From assembly GCA_052388135.1 (NCBI GenBank), contig JBQTIM010000100.1, positions 1-37,892 on the forward strand: a DNA stretch of 37,892 nucleotides, written 5' to 3'. Within the stretch, counting starts at the first letter, position 1. The number at the start of each line of letters is the position of its first letter. Of the stretch, positions 11,101 to 20,100 are shown piece after piece. The stretch is from JBQTIM01 sp052388135 (GTDB lineage Bacteria; Elusimicrobiota; Elusimicrobia; FEN-1173). Under the pieces are notes generated by a model. That model saw nothing but the letters and a program-made list of their open reading frames with translations. It was not told the origin of the DNA and made no database searches. The translations under genes and the position numbers were made by a program.

Positions 11101-14100
11101 GATCGGGCCGCGCCCGTGGCCTCGGACCCGTCGCCGGCGGCGGGGAGCCGGTCGGATTCCCTGGAGGCGGCGGTGACGTTGTCGGACGGGCCGGAGGGCA
11201 GCGGGTTGGACCCGGATTCGGTGCGGTTCGCGGTGAACGGAGTTTCCTACGGACCCCAGCCCGGGGCCGTGTCCTACGACGAAAGGACTGGGAAATTGAC
11301 GGTGTCGCTGGGCAAGATAAAGCCGGCGGCGCCCGCGTTCTTCGACGGCCAGCTCGTTACTTTTACCCTGGAGGACGCGGCGGATTGGGCGGGGAACAGC
11401 CTGGCGTCGCCTTTTTCATGGACCTGGCAGGCGGATTTTTCGCGCTTTGCCGGCGGCGATTTCGCGCCGGCGACTTTCAACGGCGGGCGGGAGCCGGCTT
11501 GGAGCCCGGCGTCGGACAAAATCGCCTTCGTTTCGGATCGCGGCGGGCAGGCGGACCTTTATGTCGTGGGAGCGGCGGGGGAATCGGCGTCGCCCGCGGT
11601 GCGGTTGACCTCCTCCACCGCCGCGGAGTCCCGCCCGGACTGGTCGCCCGACGGGAACTGGGTGGCTTTCGCGGCGCCGCCCGCGGAGGAGCCGGCCGGC
11701 CGCCCGGACGTGTGGATCGTCAACGTCCACGACGGGCGGATGGCGCGCCTCACCGCGAACCCGGCGGCGGACGAGCACCCTTCCTGGTCGCCGGACGGAG
11801 GCAAAATCGTTTTTTCGCGTTCGGAAAGCGGATTGGGGAACCTGTGGGTTTTGGAGGTGGATACGCACACCCTGACGGCGTCCGAAACGCGTCTGACTTT
11901 CGAGGACGTGGGCTATAACCTGGAGCCGGCGTGGTCGCGGGACGGTTCCCGGATCGCTTATCGCCGGTCCCTTTACGTGGACAACATCTTCGCGGTGAAC
12001 GCCGATGGCTCGGGGGCGCGGGCGTTGACGGACAGCCGCAAGGACAGCTTGCCGTCCTGGGACGCCTCCGGCCGCCTGGCGTTTTCTTCGCGCCGGTCGG
12101 CGGACGTTCCGGGCTTGTGGGCCATGGAGGGTTCCGGCGACAACCAGAGGGTTCTGCTGGACAACAACAATTTATGGCCGGACAGCGACCCGGCCTGGGC
12201 CCCCGACGGCACCCGTCTGGCTTTCACCTCCACGCGAGGCGGCGCGGCCAACGTGTGGGTGATGTCCGTGCTCGAGGTGTCCGGCGTGGCCGCCTCGCCC
12301 GATTCCTTCTCGCCCAACGGGGACGGACGCAAGGACGAGACCGTTCTCTCCTATTCTCTGTCCACGGGAGATTCCACGGTGTCCGCGGCCGTCTTCGACG
12401 AGTCCGGGAACAAGGCGCGCACGCTTTTGCAGGGTCAATTGCAGGCGGCCGGAGCCCATGCGGCGGTCTGGGACGGGCGGACGGACGCCGCCGCGCCCGC
12501 CGCGCCGGGCCTTTATAGGATGCGGCTGGAAGTCCGCGGCAAGGCGGCCGTTGACGATATCGTGAAGGAGGTTCGGGTTCTCCTGGACGACGCCGCTCCG
12601 GAGACGTCCTTGACCGCCGCTTCGGCCGATCCGGCGCGCGGCCCGGGTTCGGCTCCCTATTTCAACGGCGCGGCGCGCTTCGGTTTCTCGGCCGCGGAGC
12701 CGGCCGGAAAGCCGGCGTCCGGGGTGGAGCTTTCCGAATACTCTTTGGACGGGGGCGTTACGTGGAGTGTCTTCGACAATGCGTTCGCATTGGCGCCAGG
12801 GACGCACACCATCCTCTATCGGTCCCTGGACGCGGCCGGAAATCTGGAAGCGGCCGAGGCGCAGGAGGCCCTGGTGGAGAACGATCCTCCCGTCAGCGCT
12901 TTGTCAATCCATGGTCCGCTTTTCGTTTCCGGCGGGACGACGTTCATTTCCCGGCGGACGTCCTTCACCCTGACGGCGGCGGACGTCTTTTCGGACGGCG
13001 TGGTCTCCGGCCTGCGGGAGGTTTTTTTAAGCCGCGACAACGGCCCTGAGAAAAGCTTCGGCGGCCCCGCCGAAGGCTTCCACGTCAGCACGGCGGCTTT
13101 CGACGGGGAAGGAAACCACGCCCTTACTTATCGCTCCGTTGACCGGTCGGGTAACGGAGAAGCCGCCCGGACGTTCTCCGCGTTTCTGGACGGAGCAGGC
13201 CCGTCGGTTTCCGCGTCCTTCGATCCTCCGGCGCTGTTCAACGGCGTGAGCCGTTACGTGACGCCTGAGACGCGTATATCGTTCCCCGCCTCCGACGCGG
13301 CGTCCGGCGTGGGCCGCGTCGCGGCGGAAATTGACGGAGGAGAGGTCTCCCCGGCCGCGGACGGAACTCTTCAAATCGCCTCTGAAGGCCCCCATGACTT
13401 GACGTTCTGGGCGGTGGACAACGTTGAGAACGAGAGCGCCCGGCAAAGCGTTTCCCTTATTGTAAGCGCGGCTCCTCCCACAACGATATTCAACGCCTCC
13501 GGAACCCTTCACGCGGGCGGGACCGGCGTTTACGCTCCGCCCTCCAACGTGTATTGGCTTTCCACGGCGCCGGGCGCGCCGGCCCCGGACGGCTACGAGA
13601 TCGCCGTGGACGGCGCGGAGTTCGCCGCGTTCGCGGCGACGGAGACTCTCAGCCTCCCCGGCGAGGGTTCACACGCCGTGGCTTTCCGCGCCCTTCGCGG
13701 GGGGATTCCCGAGGCTTCGGACACTTTCCGCGTCATCGTGGATGCGACGCCTCCCTCCACCGTTGATTCGAGGGGGGAAGGGTCCGCGGTTCTGGACGGG
13801 AGGGTTTACGCCACGCCGCGCGCGCCCATCACGCTGTCGGCCGAGGACGTTTTGGCCGGCGTCAAAGCCACAAAGTTCGTGGTGGACGGGACGACCTTCT
13901 CCTACGCCGCCCCCTTCACTTTGGAGGCCGTTGGCGCTGGAGCCGATGGCGCGCGCGTTCTGTCCTGGTCCAGCGAGGACAACGTGGGGAACGTCGAGGA
14001 GTCTCGGTCCTTGGAGATCGTGGTGGATGGCGCGGCTCCTTCCAGCCGGGTGTCGGCCGCCGGGGCCACATTTCTCTCGGGGAGCCGGCTCTACGCGGCC

Positions 14101-17100
14101 GGGAGCGTGGTTTACTCAATCTCCGCGTCGGACGCGGGGGCGGGCGTTCGGAAAACGGAATACAGAACGGCGGGAGGGGCGTTCCAGGTTCTGGCCGCCT
14201 CGGAGACTTTCGCGCTGGCGGAAGAAGGAAGTCAAGACATCGTCTACAGGTCCGAAGACTACGTGGGCAATGTGGAGGCGGAAAAGACGTTCCGGGTGGT
14301 CGTGGACACCAGTCCGCCGACGGTGCGCATAGAAGCCCTGGGCGAGTTCCTGCCCGGCGCCACCTCTTACGCCCGGGCCGGAACGCCTTTCGCCGTTACG
14401 GCGCCCGATTCATTGTCGGGCCTGGCTTTCGCGGAGATGAGCCTTGACGGCGGATCTTTCCAGGCCGTGGGGGGGCTTTTTACCCTGGACGTGGAAGGAC
14501 TTCATTCCATCGAAGCCCGGGCCGCAGACCGCGTGGGGAACGCTTCTTCCGCCCGGTTGTGGGTGGCGGTGGACGAGGCCCCGCCGGTTACGGAGGCGGC
14601 GAGCGGGGAACCTTCGGTGCGCCGCGGGAGCGTGACCTTCGTCACGTCCCTTACCTTCATAAGTTTGGACGCTCGGGATCCTGAAGCAAACGGTTTGCCC
14701 GGCGCCGGCGTACGGGAAACCCGCTACCGCGTTGATTCGGGAGCCTTGGTAAAGTATGACGGAGCGTTCCGGTTGGCTTCCGGCGGCCGCGCCGTCGGTT
14801 ATTTCAGCTCCGACCGCGTGAGCAACGTGGAGCCGTCCCGTGCCGCTCAATTCACGGTGGACGACGATCCGCCCGTCACCGCGCTGAATCTGAGCGAGAC
14901 CGGGTTCTCCAACGGAGTCAACTTATACGTTTCCACCGGCGCGATCTTTTCCTTAGAGGCGGCGGACGCCGGCGTGGGCCTGGCCGCCATCGAAATTTCC
15001 ATGGACGGGGGAGACTTCGCTCCTTACGCCGGGCCATTCTCCTTGGAAACGGAGGGCCCCCGCGTGCTGGCCTACAGAAGCCGGGACGAATTGGGCAACG
15101 TGGAGGCGGTCCGCTCTCTTTCCGTGATCGTGGACAACACGCCGCCCTCCGTGGCTCTTTCCGTGGACGGAACGCTGCACGCCGGGGTGGACGGCCGGCG
15201 GTTCGCTCCGGCGTCCAACGTCTACTCTCTTTCGGCGGCCGCGCCCTCCGTCGTTTCCATTCAGGCCGGCGTGGATGGTGGCGCGTTCGCGCCGTACGCG
15301 GGCCCCGTGAGTTTTGTTTCGGAAGGCCGGCACACCCTGGCTTTTTTCGGCGAAACCGCCGAAGGGCCGGAAGACGCGGAAATTTTCGAGGTCTGGGTGG
15401 ACACGACTCCGCCTTTCCTCTCCCTGGAGCCGGACGCGGGGTTTTGGGCGCGGCCCGGCGGCGGCCCGCTTTACGTTTCCACGGCCACGCGACTGCTGGC
15501 CGCGGCCCGCGACGACGCGGGATCGGCCGATGCGGGCCTGGACCGGGTTCACTTCGCCTTGAACGCGGGGACGCCTTTGGTTCTGGCGGTGTCCTCGTCC
15601 GTGGAAAACGCGCCCCTGCCCATCGTTCTGGGGCCGGGCGTTCACACCGTGCGCCTCACGGCGCGGGATCACGTGGGCAACGTCGGCGAGCGAAGCCGGG
15701 CCGTGGAACTGGACAATGCGCCTCCGCGAACCGTCTTGAGCCTTTCCGGTTCGTCCCTTTTCTTGAACGGCGTCCACCATCTGCCCGCTTCGGCTCTCTT
15801 TACGCTCACTTCCACCGACGCCGCGTCGGGAGTGGAGCGAATCGAATACAGATTGAACGGCGGCCCTTTCTTTGCCTATCAGGATGCCTTTCCTTCCTTG
15901 GGAGACGGCGCTCATTCCTTGGATTACCGGGCTGTGGACCAAGTCGGCAACGCGGAACCTTTGAAATCCTTCTCTTTCGTCACGGACGCCCGGGCGCCGG
16001 TTGTGACCGTGAAGGCGTCGGGACCGCTGGTGGCGCGGGGAACCCAGACCTTCGCGGCCCTGGCCAATACCTATTCGCTGTCGGGCACGGACGCGGGCGT
16101 GGGCCTCCGGCAGATCGAATACGAAACGGACGGAAGCGGCCTGCGCGTGTACGCCCACCAGCCGGCGGCCTTTGCTTCGGGCGGTCCGCACGCGCTGCGG
16201 CACACGGCGGTGGACCACGTGGGGAACCGCGCGCCCTTGATCGAATTTTCAGTTTACGTGGACACCACGCCGCCCGTGACGGATCTGTCCGCCGATGCGG
16301 GACATTTCATGCCCGAGCGCAATGAAGTCGTTGTGTCGTCCCGAAGCGTGCTCAGCTTGGCGGCTTGGGACGAACACGCGGGCGTGGAGAGGATTTTGGC
16401 CCGGGTGGATGGGTCGGCCTACGAGGCGGCGCCGGCCACGCGGACCTTCCGCTTTTCGGAGGGAACTCACACCCTGGCGCACTTCGGCGAAGACGCCGTG
16501 GGCAACGTGGAGGCGGCTCGCGTCTGGACCGTGCGGGTGGACAACGATCCCCCGGCGGCGCCCGTGGGCTTCGCCGTCAGACTTTCCGGCGACGCGGCGG
16601 CCCTGACTTGGGCGGCGAGCCTGGAGGAGGATGTCGCCGGATACCTCGTCTTTCGGGACGGGGTGGTGATCTCAACGGTGTCTCCATCGCGAACCTCCTT
16701 CACGGACGCCGGTCTTCCCCGCGCCCGCTTTCACTACTCCCTGGCGGCCGTGGACCGCGTTGGGAATTCAAGCCCCCATTCCCCCGCTGTCTCGGTCCTG
16801 GTTGGCAATCCGCCGCCTGTGGCCGAAATCACTTCTCCCGCCGAGGGGGATGTTTTGGCCGGCGCGGCGACGGTCCGCGGCACGGCCGCGGCCGAGCTGT
16901 TTCATGAGTATGTTGTGGAAGCCTCTGCGGGCTCGGCTCCGCCTGTCTTCACGGAAGTCGCGCGCTCGACCGCTCCCGTCGTGGATGGGCCCCTGGCCGC
17001 GTGGGAGACCTCCGCGTTCCCCGAAGGGCCGGCGCTTCTCCGTCTCACCGCCTACAACACCGCGCTGGAGGCAGCCACGGCCACGATTTCGGTGACGGTG

Positions 17101-20100
17101 GACCGAACGGCGCCCGCGTTGACGGGGTTTTCCGTTGATCCATCGCCGGCGCCTCTGGGTCCGGCGACCCTGCGCCTTGATGTTTCGGAAGCGCTGACCG
17201 CATCGCCCGAAGTGTATGTTGAAGGACTGCGTCTGGAGGAGTTGTCCGGTGAAGAGACGTCGTTCCTCTATCGCTTCCATGTCACAACCGCCACGCCCCA
17301 GGGCCGAGTTTCGGTGGAAACGCGCCTGGTGGACCGCGCCGGCCATGTGACCGTGGCCACGGCCGCATTCACCGTGGACAGGATTCCGCCCGGAGACGTG
17401 ACGGACCTGGCCGCTTCGCCCGATCATCTGAACGGCGAAATCCGGCTGTCGTGGACCGCTCCCGGCGACGATGAGTGGGACGGGAATCTTTCAGGCTCCT
17501 ATCGCGTTTTTTCGTCCACAACGTTGCCTGTGGATGAGAACGCGTATACAGTGCTGACGGCGTCCGCGCCGGCCGCAACCCCGGCTTCTTACGTTTTCAA
17601 CGGGCTAGCCTACGACGCCACCCATTATTTTCTGCTGAGGACGGAGGACGATGCCGGAAATCTGTCCGGACCATCCAACATGGCGGCGGCCTATTTGATC
17701 TCCGATCGAGAGCCGCCCATCACGGAAATCGTCTTGGCCGGGTCCGTGTTCGTCGAAGGGGATAAGACGTTCCTTTCGGGCGCAACGGCGGTGTCTTTGA
17801 CGGCGACGGATGAAGGCAACGTCCCGTCCGGCGTGGCGCGGACCGAATACAGGGTAGACGGCGGGAGCTTTACGGTGTACGCGGCCTCTTTTACCCTGGC
17901 TCAAGGCGTTCGTGTGGTGGAATACCAGAGTTTCGACCGCGCCGGCAACGCGGAGCCGGTGAGATCCGCCGTTTTCCATGTGGACGCGGTCCCGCCGGCG
18001 GTGTCCCTCGGCATTGGAGAGCCTCAGCATATGAGCGCCGGCGATCTCTACGTGAGCCGGCGCACTCCTTTTTCTCTTTCCGCGGACGATCTTTCGATGG
18101 ACGGCGTATCGTCCGGCGCGAGGGATATCTTCTTCCGATCGGGACCGGACGTCTCCGCTCCTTTTGAGATTTATCAAGGAACATTCACGCTCGACGTGCC
18201 GGAGGGCGGCCGGACCATTGCGTATTACGGCGAGGACCGGGTGGACAACGCCGGCGCGCCGGCCGCGGCGGCCGTTGTCTTGGACGCCACGCCGCCGGCC
18301 ACCGATTTGGTGGTGGAAGGTCCCCGGGCCGTGGCCGGCCTGGACACGTATGTATCCACGCGCACCGTTCTGGCGTTGAAGACCTCCGATCCATTGGTGA
18401 ACGGCGCCGCTTCCGGGGCCGCGCGGGCGGAACTCCGTTTGAACGGCGGCGCTTTCGAAACCTATTCATCTTCCTTTACCTTGTCCGAGGGTGTCCACAT
18501 CCTGGAATTCCGAAGCGAGGACAACGTCGCCAACCGGGAACCGGACCGTCTCTCCGAGCTACGCGCCGACGGCACGGCGCCCCAAACGTCTCTTGTTCTG
18601 ACCGGCCCCAGCCACGACGCGGGACCGTTGTGGTTCGCGGCCGAAAACACGCTGATCGGATTGGAGGCTGTTGACCCTGTGAGTTCCGGCACGGCCAGCG
18701 GCGTGGCGGCTTCGCTCGTTCAGGTGAACGCGGGTCCCCTGCAGGACTTCACCACGGGTTTCCTGTTGGCGGAGGGCGTTCATGCCTTGCGGTTTTACAG
18801 CCGCGATCGGGTGGACAACATCGAGGCCGTACAAGAAATGGCCGTGGCGGTGGACGCGACTCCGCCGGCGACGGGGCTGGCCGTGGGGTTCCCTAAGACC
18901 ATCCGGCCCGGCGCGCCCTTGTTAATCGGTCCGCAAACGCCCCTTTCCCTGACGTCTTCGGACCCGGTGGTCAACGGCGCGGCTTCCGGCGTGGCGGCGA
19001 GCCGTTATCGTTTGGGTGCCGGCCCTTTTGCTCTTTACGGCGGGCCATTCACTCTGCCGGGACCCTCCGGCCTCCAAACCGTCGCGTTCTACAGCGAAGA
19101 CCGCGTGGGCCATGCCGAGCCGGTTCAAACCGAAACGTTGGAATTGGACGCAACTCCCCCGGCCCTTGTTTTGGTTTCCCCGTCCACAAGCAACGCGGGC
19201 GTTTGCCTGGTTTTTTCGTCGGGGACGATCCCGATACTCGGGTCCGCCTCAGACCCCCATTTCGCCCGCTACACCGTTTCTTTCGCAACGGCCGCAGGCC
19301 GTGTTCTGCACAGCGCCGGGCCTTTTACCGAGATCGCGTCCTCCACCCACGCCGTCGTTTCCGGAGCCCTAGCGGCATGGGACGCGACCGGCCGAACGGG
19401 ATGGCATACCTTACGGGTCGAGGCGCAAGACATAGTAGAGAACACGGCAGCCCTTCAGATGAACATTTTCATCGGTCCGCCAATCAAGTCGTTGGGCATC
19501 GGGAAAAACGAGCCTGTGAATTTCGAGCTCAAAGACCCCCAGGGAGTGGCCGTGGATTCGGCAGGAAATATTTACGTGGGAGAGAAAGGCATGTTGCTCC
19601 TGGCCAAACCCGGCATCCGTAAGTTCAGTCCGTCAGGCGTCTTGCTGGCCACCTTCGATGATCCTGTTTTGAACTTGGGCGAGCCGTCTGGCCTGGCCGT
19701 GGATGCGGGGGGGAACATTTACGTGGCGGATCGAGCGAACCATCAGGTCCTCAAGCTCGGGCCCCAGGGGCAAAAACTTTTTGTCTTGGGCAAGACGGGC
19801 CTTCTGGGGTGGCCGGCGGCCGGCGCAGGGCCGGGCGAATTCAACGAGCCCACAGGTGTGGCGTTGGACGGGGAAGGCAACATTTACGTGGCTGACCATG
19901 GCAACGCGCGGCTGCAGAAATTTACAAGCGCGGGGCAGTTTCTGGCGACGCTGAATGTCGGAAGCCTCGCATCCCCGGCTTCGCCGTCCGATCCGTCCAG
20001 ACCCTGGGGCGTAGCCGCCGACGCCGCGTCTTTATGGATCACGGACAGCCGGTATCATCGGGTACTGCGCTTATCCCCTGCCGGCCAGTTGCTGGCCGTT

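Noticed and set aside
12574..19150. CRISPR-like or tandem DNA repeat array
   Set aside because: The periodicity is ~285 bases, follows protein domains and is divergent at the DNA level; there are no short identical repeats with unique spacers.
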